Below, one piece after another: positions 24,777 to 32,718 of a stretch of DNA of 64,000 nt. The first letter of the stretch is position 1. Every line of letters starts with the position of its first letter. The position numbers and the translations under genes are program-made. The notes under the pieces are model-generated. The model did not search any database. It worked only from the letters and a program-made list of their open reading frames with translations, and was not told where the DNA came from. Source of the stretch: CAIUMH01 sp037142475 (GTDB taxonomy: Bacteria > Actinomycetota > Acidimicrobiia > Acidimicrobiales > RAAP-2); contig JBAXAR010000001.1 in NCBI GenBank assembly GCA_037142475.1, forward strand, positions 20,432-84,431, read 5' to 3'.

Positions 24777-25958
24777 ATGAAAAATCGTCTCGTCGGAATT
24801 GCTGTTACTGCGACGTTCTCTCTCGCCGTCACCATGGTCGCCGTCCTTCCCGCTGGCGCCGCTGGTCCGCAACGAGGACCTGCCGTCGACGACGACACCC
24901 CAAGAGCCGAGCGAGCCTGCGCTGCCACGGTGCCTGATGAAGCGAGCTGTATGGCGTGGATCAGTAGTGACGTGGCATCAGGACAAGTCACCACCTTGGC
25001 CACGCCCACCGGTCTTTCGCCGGCGGCGATAAAGGCCGTCTACGGATGGTCAACCTCAATGACCGCGGGGGCAGGAAAGACCGTCGCCATCGTCGATGCC
25101 TACCATGATCCCACTGCCGCCTCAGATCTCGCCGTCTTCTCGAAGCAGTACGGGCTCCCCGCCTGCACAGTCGCCAATGGATGCTTCACCCAGGTCAGCC
25201 AGACCGGGACGAACAGACTCCCGGCAACCAACGCGCTCTGGGCCTTCGAGATAAGTCTCGATATTCAGATCGCCCATGCGATCGCCCCGGGAGCGAAAAT
25301 CCTCCTCGTTGAAGCGAAGAGCGCCAACCTCTCCGACCTGATGGTCGCCGAGGACTATGCGTCATCGAAGGCCACCTACGTCTCGAACAGCTGGGACACC
25401 ACAGAGTCAGCGGCCGAGACCACCTACGACTCGCACTTCACCACTCCCGGTGTCAGCTACTTCGTGGCAGCCGGCGATGCCGGCCTTCCTGCTCAATACC
25501 CTTCGTCATCACCCAACGTGATCTCGGTCGGAGGAACGACACTGAACTTCACCGGTGGCGTGTTCTCTTCAGAGACCGGCTGGGCTCGAGGTGGCGGCGG
25601 CTGCAGTGCCTTCGAGACGGCCACCGCGGCCCAAGCGGCATTCAGCCAGTACGCACAGACTGCCTGTGCCGGGAAGCGCTCGACACCGGATGTCTCGCTT
25701 GTGGCGGACCCGGCATCAGGTGTCTCGATCTACGACAGCACCGCGTACAACAACCAAAAGGGCTGGTTCAAAGTTGGTGGGACAAGCGTGGGGGCACCAA
25801 TGTGGGCCGCCCGATCGGCAGTCGCTGGAACGTTCATGAATGCATCCACCATCTACGGCGGCGCCATCCCATTCCGAGACATCATCAGCGGGGGCAACAC
25901 CGGCGGGTGCCTTATCGGATTCGACCTCTGCAGCGGCCGCGGGAGTTGGGTCGGCTAA
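24777..25958 (+). CDS. Secreted sedolisin-like serine peptidase (S53 family)
   Basis: A 393-residue exported peptidase. A Sec signal peptide runs to about residue 29 (VLPAGAAG cleavage region). The sedolisin catalytic set is readable: Glu158 and Asp162 in FEISLDIQ, Asp234 in AAGDAG, and Ser337 in GGTSVGAPMWAA. A propeptide of roughly 180 residues is usual in this family, but here only about 50 residues lie between the signal peptide and the catalytic domain. Four or more cysteines suggest disulfides. The ATG has GAGGA upstream. Activity at acid pH is family knowledge, not visible here. Confidence 0.85.
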   Translation: MKNRLVGIAVTATFSLAVTMVAVLPAGAAGPQRGPAVDDDTPRAERACAATVPDEASCMAWISSDVASGQVTTLATPTGLSPAAIKAVYGWSTSMTAGAGKTVAIVDAYHDPTAASDLAVFSKQYGLPACTVANGCFTQVSQTGTNRLPATNALWAFEISLDIQIAHAIAPGAKILLVEAKSANLSDLMVAEDYASSKATYVSNSWDTTESAAETTYDSHFTTPGVSYFVAAGDAGLPAQYPSSSPNVISVGGTTLNFTGGVFSSETGWARGGGGCSAFETATAAQAAFSQYAQTACAGKRSTPDVSLVADPASGVSIYDSTAYNNQKGWFKVGGTSVGAPMWAARSAVAGTFMNASTIYGGAIPFRDIISGGNTGGCLIGFDLCSGRGSWVG

Positions 25959-25966
25959 TTCCCAGA

Positions 25967-25985
25967 GATCGGACCAAGCCCGATC
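25967..25985. terminator. Hairpin between convergent genes
   Basis: GATCGG-ACCAAGC-CCGATC forms a 6-bp stem in the 34-bp gap between the S53 peptidase stop and the holB stop. There is no T-run, so termination is inferred from position. Confidence 0.4.
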
Positions 25986-25992
25986 GGCGTGC

Positions 25993-27060
25993 TCAGAGCA
26001 CCGGAAGGTTGAAGAGGAGTCCCTCAAGCGAGAGAACCTCACGAAGGTTCCGCTTTGAATCGGCAGCCATCGAAGAGACCATGTCGACGGCGGTCGCACA
26101 TCGCCTGATGGTCTCACCATCGTCTGCCGCAGCCGCCTGAGCCATTCGGTCTCGATAGACGCGAGCGAGGACACCGAGGCCCGCACGCAACTCAATCATC
26201 CGGTAGGCGCGAACCTGCCGCTTATTACGAGCGATGATTTCCGTACGGCCCACGACCCCTCGCTCGCCCATGGACTTTGCCTCAGCCTCACGGGCCTTCA
26301 TCTCCGCATCATGTTGGGCCACCAGTGGGGCAACCGCCTCATCCATGGATTCCTTGATCTCCTGGGCCAATCGTCCCACCACGGCACCAGTCCCATCAAG
26401 GAGGTCGGGGATCGCTCGCCACCGCGTCAGCCGATCGGCAAACCCTGCATCAACGGTGAGCAGCATCGCTCGATCAGCGTCGCCGGCCGCTCCCTGCGCC
26501 GCCTGGGTGGCGGTGGCCTCGTCGATTCCCTTGGCCACGAGCCACTCGATAATCGCTTCATTGGAGAGAGCAGCGAATGGGATCACCACGCAGCGAGATC
26601 GAATGGTCGCCATCTTCTTCGTCACATCGTCAGCAAGAAGAATGAACACCGTTGTGGCCGGTGGCTCCTCAAGGGTCTTGAGGAGCGCCCCGAGCGAGTC
26701 GCCAAGCAAGTGCGCCTCAGGGATGATCACGACAAGGCGGGAGGTTTCAAGTGGTCGACGCTGCGCGGTGGTGGTCAGTGGTCTGACGTCGTCTTTCACC
26801 GAGTAGGCGACACCGTCATGGGTGGCAACAACAAGATCCGGGTGGCCACGGCCGAAGACCCTCGAGCAATGGCCGCAGGTGCCACAGCCTCCGTCGGGAC
26901 AGAGGAGAGCAGCGGCGAAGGCCACGGCTGCCTGCTCCTTACCCGCTCCTTGAGGACCAACGAAGAGATAGGCGTGGACAGGGTTGACCGCCGCCCGCAG
27001 CAGTTCGGCGACTGCGGCACGTTGGCCGGGGACGTCGGCGAAGAGATCCCTCGTCGTCAC
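25993..27060 (-). CDS. holB: DNA polymerase III delta-prime subunit
   Basis: A clamp-loader subunit of 355 residues. The N-terminal AAA domain has the Walker A VGPQGAGKEQ near residue 35, a zinc module CPDGGCGTCGHC near 53, and sensor segment KTLEEPP around 115. A helical C-terminal domain follows. The GTG at 27060 overlaps the tmk stop (GTGA). The tmk-holB order is the common bacterial one. The Walker A ends GKEQ instead of GKT/S, which fits the non-hydrolysing delta-prime role. Confidence 0.9.
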   Translation of the reverse strand: MTTRDLFADVPGQRAAVAELLRAAVNPVHAYLFVGPQGAGKEQAAVAFAAALLCPDGGCGTCGHCSRVFGRGHPDLVVATHDGVAYSVKDDVRPLTTTAQRRPLETSRLVVIIPEAHLLGDSLGALLKTLEEPPATTVFILLADDVTKKMATIRSRCVVIPFAALSNEAIIEWLVAKGIDEATATQAAQGAAGDADRAMLLTVDAGFADRLTRWRAIPDLLDGTGAVVGRLAQEIKESMDEAVAPLVAQHDAEMKAREAEAKSMGERGVVGRTEIIARNKRQVRAYRMIELRAGLGVLARVYRDRMAQAAAADDGETIRRCATAVDMVSSMAADSKRNLREVLSLEGLLFNLPVL

Positions 27061-27662
27061 GAGAGCCCCCGCTCTTCGAGCGCCTCGTCGATGGCCGCGC
27101 TGACCACCGACAGACTCGCCGTGGCGTCGAGCACGACCCACTCTTCTGGGCGCTCCTGGGCCAACGCTAGGTAACCCGATCGCACCCGCTCGAAGAAGTC
27201 AGTCGCCATCGATTCCATCCGGTCAGGCGATCCTCCACGACGAGCGCCCGCCGCCGAGACCGGGAGGTCCAACAGGATGGTTACATCGGGCCGGAGTCCC
27301 CCGGTGGCGATGGCGATCAGCGTTTCAAGTTCTGAGCGCTCCAAGCCACGACCAAACCCTTGATAGGCAATCGTCGAGGCGGCGTAGCGATCCGAGACCA
27401 CATCTCGGCCAGCCCTCAGCGTCGGCTCGATCACTCCGGCGACATGCTGTGCTCGATCGGCAGCGAGCAGGAATGCCTCAGTCACCGGAGCCGGTGGTTC
27501 ACCCTCGCTCAGGATCAGTCGACGCAGTGAGCGTCCAAGCTCCGTGCCACCTGGCTCGAGTGTCGCCACTGCGCCGCGAAGCCCGGCGAGGCGGGCCACT
27601 TGCGTGGACTTCCCGCAGCCATCGATCCCCTCGACCACAAGGAACCGGCCGCGTCTCGTCAC
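27057..27662 (-). CDS. tmk: Thymidylate kinase
   Basis: Phosphorylates dTMP to dTDP. The 201-residue protein starts with the P-loop FLVVEGIDGCGKSTQ. The DRYAASTIAYQGFGRG motif (DR(Y/F) plus LID approach) lies near residue 90, and ILLDLPVSAAGARRG near 130. The GTG start overlaps the topA stop (GTGA) and the stop overlaps holB, so topA-tmk-holB form one coupled unit. Confidence 0.94.
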   Translation of the reverse strand: MTRRGRFLVVEGIDGCGKSTQVARLAGLRGAVATLEPGGTELGRSLRRLILSEGEPPAPVTEAFLLAADRAQHVAGVIEPTLRAGRDVVSDRYAASTIAYQGFGRGLERSELETLIAIATGGLRPDVTILLDLPVSAAGARRGGSPDRMESMATDFFERVRSGYLALAQERPEEWVVLDATASLSVVSAAIDEALEERGLS

Positions 27663-30400
27663 GATTCCGAGTCCGCCCCGTCCGAGGTCGAGCCCGCCGC
27701 AGGTGATTCTGGCGCTGCAGCCTTCTTCTTCGCTGGTGCCTTCTTGGCTGCAGCCTTCTTCTTCGCTGGTGCCTTCTTGGCTGCAGCCTTCTTCTTCGAG
27801 CGCTTCTTCACCGGCCCAGCCTCGCGTCGGATCACCAGGAGCTCCGCAGCTCGCTCGATGGTGATCTCCTCGACGGTGTCACCAACTCGGAGCGACGCGT
27901 TGGTAGTTCCGTCGGTCACGTAGGGACCGAAACGACCTTCCTTGACCACCACGGGCTCCCCGGTCACAGGATCAGCACCGAGCTCCTTGAGCGGAGGCGC
28001 AGCCACTCGCCCACGACCGCGCTTTGGCTGAGCAAAAAGAGTCACTGCTTCGTCGAGCGAGACCGTAAAGATCTCAGACTCGGCGGTGAGGCTTCGGGTG
28101 TCTTTGCCTCGCGTGAGGTAGGGGCCGTACCGCCCGTTCTGCGAGCGGATCTCTTCCTGAGATTCGGGGTCGAGGCCGACCAGACGCGGCAGCGACAGGA
28201 GTTGGAGCGCCTCGTCGAGCGACAAGGTGTCGACCGTCATGGTCGACAACAGAGACGCTGTCTTGGGCTTCTCACCGTCCGCCACCTCGCCGAGTTGGAT
28301 GTAGGGGCCAAACCGCCCGGCCTTGACGAAAATATCAAGCCCAGTCTCAGGATCAACACCGACCGACCGATCTGACTGGGGGGCGTCAAGAATCTCAGCT
28401 GCCCGCTCCGGAGTGAGCTCATCAGGCAACAGGTCCTCGCGCAGCGACGCTGTCTCGTCGCCCCGCTTCAGATAGGGGCCGAACTTCCCAACACGGACGA
28501 CGATGGCCTCACCAGTCGCCGGATCAGGTCCAAGCGGTATCGAGTTGATCTCCACCGGATCGATGTCGGCGAGTTGATTGGAAACCGCGTCCTTCAGGCC
28601 AAGGCCCGCGACCCCATCAGCGTCATGGCCGAAATAGAAGCGTGAGAGCCACGGCAGGGCCTCTTCGGTACCCGACGCAATGGCATCGAGGCTGTCCTCC
28701 ATCGATGCCGTGAAGTTGTAGTCCACAAGGTCAGCAAAATGCGTCTCAAGGAGCTTGACCACGGCGAAGGCAGTGAAGCTTGGAATGAGGGCTGGACCCT
28801 TCTTCCAGACATACCCACGGTCCTGAATGGTGGAGATGACGGCGGCGTAGGTCGATGGCCGCCCGATTCCAAGCTCTTCCATCTTCTTGACCAAGCTGGC
28901 ATCGGTATAGCGAGCAGGCGGCTGTGTGGTGTGCGACTTCGCTTCCGCCCTGTCGACCACCACCGAATCACCCTCGGCCATCGCCGGAAGGACCCGCTCG
29001 GCCTCCGCCAACTCGGCTTCAGGGTCGTCGGCCCCCTCGACATAGGCCCGTCGGTACCCCGGGAAGCTAATGACGCGCCCATTGGCCTGGAGCGTGACCT
29101 CCTCGCCAGCGAGGGATCCCGCTGGAGCGCCAAGGGTGGCCGCCATCCTGACTTGGGCCTGCGTCCCTCTGGCGTCGGCCATTTGCGATGCCACTGTCCG
29201 GACCCAGATCAGTTCGTACAGTCGGAATTCATCGCCGGAGAGCGAACGACCGGCCTCCTCGGGGCTTCGAAAAGTCTCCCCTGCTGGCCGGATCGCCTCG
29301 TGAGCCTCTTGTGCGTTCTTGACCTTGCGGTCATAGCGGCGAGGAGCGTCAGGGACGTAGGACGCTCCGTAGAGCTGCGTTGCTGCACCGCGCGCCGCGT
29401 GAATGGCCTCGCTCGAGAGGGTCGTCGAGTCGGTTCGCATGTACGTGATCCAACCCTTCTCGTACAGGCCCTGTGCGGTGCGCATGGCCGACTGAGCGCT
29501 CATACGGAGCTTGCGACCGGCTTCCTGCTGAAGGGTCGAGGTCATGAACGGTGCTTGGGGCCGTGAGGTGAATGGCTTCTCGGTTACCGATGTCACCGTT
29601 GGGGTCGACGCCTCGAGAGCGGTGGCAATCCCAGCCGCGTCGGTCTCTGAGAGCAGGCGGACCGACCGGTTCCCTGTTGCCACCCCCTGAGCATCGAAGT
29701 CCTTGCCCTCGGCCAACTGGACCCCGCCAACGGCCATGAGCTGAGCCTCGAAGGCCTGGCCCTCTCGATTCATCTGAGCCACCACGTCATGCCATGACGC
29801 TGTTCGGAAGGCCATGCGCTCGCGCTCGCGCTCGACGACGAGCCGAGTCGCTACCGACTGCACCCGTCCGGCGGACAGTCGCGGAAGGACCTTCTTCCAG
29901 AGAACAGGGGAGACCTCGTAGCCATAGAGCCGGTCGAGAATCCGGCGGGTCTCCTGGGCATCGACGAGCCGCCGGTCGAGATCCCGTGATTCGTCAACGG
30001 CGCGCTCGATAGCTGGCCGAGTGATCTCGTGGAAGACCATCCGCTTCACCGGGACCGTCGGGTTCAGGACTTCGAGGAGGTGCCAGGCAATGGCCTCTCC
30101 CTCTCGGTCTTCGTCGGTCGCGAGGAACAACTCGTCGACGTCCTTCAGAAGCGCCTTCAGTTTGGCGACAACCTGCTTCTTGCCCGAACTGACCACATAG
30201 AGCGGCTTGAAGCCGTCATCGACGTTGACTGCTAGGCGGGCCCACGATTCACCTTTGTAGGCCGCGGGTACCTCGTCAGCTCCATGAGGAAGATCCCTGA
30301 TGTGGCCGATCGACGACTCCACGACGAAGTTCGGTCCAAGGATTGATCCGATGGTCTTTGCCTTCGCTGGTGACTCGACAATGACGAGTGCTCTCCCCAC
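27659..30400 (-). CDS. topA: DNA topoisomerase I (type IA)
   Basis: Relaxes negative supercoils. In 913 residues it has the TOPRIM start ALVIVESPAKAKTI, the DEDREGEAIAWHL metal site, and active-site Tyr in GWITYMRTDSTTLS (about 300). Four C-terminal Topo_C repeats follow, each with a G(R/K)(F/Y)GPY core. As in other Actinobacteria there are no zinc fingers; instead the chain ends in about 45 Lys/Ala/Pro-rich residues, which in relatives aid processivity. The GTG at 30400 has AAGGAGGTGG upstream. tmk overlaps the stop. Confidence 0.95.
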   Translation of the reverse strand: MGRALVIVESPAKAKTIGSILGPNFVVESSIGHIRDLPHGADEVPAAYKGESWARLAVNVDDGFKPLYVVSSGKKQVVAKLKALLKDVDELFLATDEDREGEAIAWHLLEVLNPTVPVKRMVFHEITRPAIERAVDESRDLDRRLVDAQETRRILDRLYGYEVSPVLWKKVLPRLSAGRVQSVATRLVVERERERMAFRTASWHDVVAQMNREGQAFEAQLMAVGGVQLAEGKDFDAQGVATGNRSVRLLSETDAAGIATALEASTPTVTSVTEKPFTSRPQAPFMTSTLQQEAGRKLRMSAQSAMRTAQGLYEKGWITYMRTDSTTLSSEAIHAARGAATQLYGASYVPDAPRRYDRKVKNAQEAHEAIRPAGETFRSPEEAGRSLSGDEFRLYELIWVRTVASQMADARGTQAQVRMAATLGAPAGSLAGEEVTLQANGRVISFPGYRRAYVEGADDPEAELAEAERVLPAMAEGDSVVVDRAEAKSHTTQPPARYTDASLVKKMEELGIGRPSTYAAVISTIQDRGYVWKKGPALIPSFTAFAVVKLLETHFADLVDYNFTASMEDSLDAIASGTEEALPWLSRFYFGHDADGVAGLGLKDAVSNQLADIDPVEINSIPLGPDPATGEAIVVRVGKFGPYLKRGDETASLREDLLPDELTPERAAEILDAPQSDRSVGVDPETGLDIFVKAGRFGPYIQLGEVADGEKPKTASLLSTMTVDTLSLDEALQLLSLPRLVGLDPESQEEIRSQNGRYGPYLTRGKDTRSLTAESEIFTVSLDEAVTLFAQPKRGRGRVAAPPLKELGADPVTGEPVVVKEGRFGPYVTDGTTNASLRVGDTVEEITIERAAELLVIRREAGPVKKRSKKKAAAKKAPAKKKAAAKKAPAKKKAAAPESPAAGSTSDGADSES
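27714..27798. repeat. Tandem 33-bp repeat in the 3' end of topA
   Basis: Two perfect 33-bp copies (27714-27746 and 27747-27779) and a partial third (to 27798) encode the alternating Lys-rich and Ala-rich tail. In-frame copy-number change is possible without breaking the gene. Confidence 0.85.
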
Positions 30401-30438
30401 AGACCACCTCCTTGGTTCTCGATCTCCGGCACGATGAT

Positions 30439-30460
30439 GCACTGCCAACAATGGCAATGC
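30439..30460 (-). terminator. Imperfect hairpin upstream of topA
   Basis: GCA-c-TGCCA-ACAA-TGGCA-a-TGC forms an eight-pair stem with one mismatch in the 152-bp gap between the acyltransferase stop and the topA start. It may end the upstream transcript. The T-run is absent. Confidence 0.3.
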
Positions 30461-30552
30461 GACACCCCGGTTCTAGCAAAGCCTTGACGCTCCGCACGTC
30501 ACGCCCCGCTGCGAGGGCGAAATCGTCTCCCGAATCAGGCGTCTTGGAAGAC

Positions 30553-32655
30553 TCAGCGAGTGGTCCGAGAAAGTGCTGCCCTGAGTTGCTGGCTGAGAGC
30601 TGGAGCGATGTAGCTGGAGAACAGTGAGGTCAGGTGGTAGCGGCCCTCATAGACAATCCGGTGATTCACGATCACCGGACATGTTGTCGTGGTGCAGAAC
30701 AGTGACGCGACCGGGATGAACGGGGCTCCGGCCCTCGTGGCACCTCTCCGGATGGCCGCGTGGAATGCTCCGAAGCTCCGCTCGAGCGTGACGACTGGAA
30801 GGTTGCACGTCGCGAGGGAATCAGGGCGCTCCACGATGCACTCGACCGGCTGCGGGCCCGTCCACGCTCGATCAAACCAAGGGATCGAACCGAGGACCGC
30901 GGAGGTCGTCGTGTGGCCGGAAAGCGACGTGAGGAGTCGCCGGAGTCCGGCTTCATCGCCAGCCGGTGTTCCCGTAGCGCTCGGTGCCCCGGTGATGACC
31001 ACTAGGTCTGGGGCGAGTGCATCAATTTGACGGGCTGCATAGGCATGAAACTGTTGACATGGCACACCGGATGCACCGGATTGGTTGGGCGTCAGCCACG
31101 GCGGACAGCCGGGCACCGCCAGCACCACGACCTTCCAATGATCACTCCGACCAAGGTCAATGAAGGCACTCGACCACGTGAGCGCCTGCGAGTCTCCGAG
31201 GAGCACCATCGTTCGCGTGGCGCGAAGGTCGCCAACGATGCACGGAGGCGATGCCGTCATGGAAGCGACAGCGGCGACGCAGGCGTCAGAGAGCAGCGGC
31301 GAGTGAAGCGGCGCCGAGGGGACTGAGGTGGGAGCGGGGGCCAGGGCGTAGGGGACCGTGTTCTCGGAAGCTGCCGTGGCGATCTGCTTGGAGAGCACAC
31401 CGGCGCCAACATGGTCGGGCTTGGGAACAACAGTGGTCCCGGTGGTTCCCGAGTGGGACTCGATCAGCAGTGTGCATGCGAGGAGCGTCATGGTAATCAG
31501 GACTGCCCCGAGGCCAACGCTGAGACCAGGGCGCCGTGCCAGCGATCGCCAATGACGAATCGGGTTCTCGATGAGAGTCCGGGTGATCACGGCCAGCACA
31601 ACGGCGATCCCGATCAGAGCGGCTCGCTCTGTCCAGCGAAGCGGGTGATCCGACTGCTGGGTAGCGAACACCAGCAGCGGAAAATGCCACAGGTAGAGGG
31701 CATAAGAAATCTCACCGCCACGAAGTCCCAGCCACGAACCCAGCATGAGTTCTGCCCCGAAGCGAGGAGCCACGAGGCCACCGGCGATCACCAGACCGGT
31801 GGCGGCGACCGGGAGGATGACGGCGACTCCTGGATACGGCGTCGCTGCCGTGAAATGCACTGCGGCCAGTCCCACGCCACCGAGGCCAACCCATGTGGCC
31901 ACGGCGGCCACTGACGAAGGGACGCGACGCACGATGGGGGCCGAAAGCGCTATCAGAGCACCGAGGGCAAGTTCCCAGGCGCGGGTAAACGGAGAGAAGA
32001 ACGCCACAATCGGGGATGAGGTGGTTTGAACGATGCTGAGCGCGAGTGACCCAGTGATCACCACGGCCAGCATCGCCACCAGCCCTCCGTGGCGCCGTCG
32101 GGCGATCACTAGCCCGGCCGCACCAGCGAAGAGCAGAGGGAAGACGAAATAGAACTGCTCCTCGACGGCTAGCGACCAGTAATGCAGGAGCGGTGACACC
32201 GTCCCTTGCGCTCCGAAGTAACTCGTCCCAACCCACGCTGCGTGGAAGTTGGCGAGGAAGACCGCCGTCCAGCGCCCGTCGACCGCCACCTCGTTGCCGC
32301 GGAGGAATCCTTGGAAGTGGTAGGTCGCGAGAACGGTGGCGATGAGAACAACGGTGGCGGCTGGAAGGATCCTTCTCGCTCGACGCGCCCAAAACCCGAG
32401 CAGCGACGTCCGACCAGTCTCGGTCCGCTCACGGAGAAGCAGGCCGGTGATGACAAACCCGGAAATAACAAAGAAGACGTCGACGCCTACGAAACCGCCA
32501 GTGATGATCGGCGCCTTCGCGTGATAGGCGATGACCAGTCCAACCGCCACGGCTCGGAGGCCTTGGACGTCAGGGCGGAATGCCCGGTCTGCGGGCGGGG
32601 TACCTTTCTCGTCGCCGTCTCCGAGAAGTCGGGTCGTTCCCGCCGAGATGCTCAT
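30553..32655 (-). CDS. Membrane O-acyltransferase (OafA/acyltransferase 3) with SGNH domain
   Basis: 700 residues in two parts. The N-terminal acyltransferase-3 region (about residues 27-390) starts FRPDVQGLRAVAVGLVIAYH, contains the GVDVFFVISGFVITG motif, and has ten or so membrane segments. The C-terminal extracytoplasmic SGNH-like domain (about 460-700) has VLLGDSQALTW as its Ser block and a late RYHLTSLFSS segment. Such proteins O-acetylate cell-surface polysaccharides or glycans. No glycan synthesis genes are adjacent, so the acceptor is unknown. Confidence 0.9.
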   Translation of the reverse strand: MSISAGTTRLLGDGDEKGTPPADRAFRPDVQGLRAVAVGLVIAYHAKAPIITGGFVGVDVFFVISGFVITGLLLRERTETGRTSLLGFWARRARRILPAATVVLIATVLATYHFQGFLRGNEVAVDGRWTAVFLANFHAAWVGTSYFGAQGTVSPLLHYWSLAVEEQFYFVFPLLFAGAAGLVIARRRHGGLVAMLAVVITGSLALSIVQTTSSPIVAFFSPFTRAWELALGALIALSAPIVRRVPSSVAAVATWVGLGGVGLAAVHFTAATPYPGVAVILPVAATGLVIAGGLVAPRFGAELMLGSWLGLRGGEISYALYLWHFPLLVFATQQSDHPLRWTERAALIGIAVVLAVITRTLIENPIRHWRSLARRPGLSVGLGAVLITMTLLACTLLIESHSGTTGTTVVPKPDHVGAGVLSKQIATAASENTVPYALAPAPTSVPSAPLHSPLLSDACVAAVASMTASPPCIVGDLRATRTMVLLGDSQALTWSSAFIDLGRSDHWKVVVLAVPGCPPWLTPNQSGASGVPCQQFHAYAARQIDALAPDLVVITGAPSATGTPAGDEAGLRRLLTSLSGHTTTSAVLGSIPWFDRAWTGPQPVECIVERPDSLATCNLPVVTLERSFGAFHAAIRRGATRAGAPFIPVASLFCTTTTCPVIVNHRIVYEGRYHLTSLFSSYIAPALSQQLRAALSRTTR

Positions 32656-32718
32656 CAGTCGCTGACGCTACCAACCGCCACCCAGCGACATCGGCTCAGG
32701 TGGTGACCGTGCTTCGTC

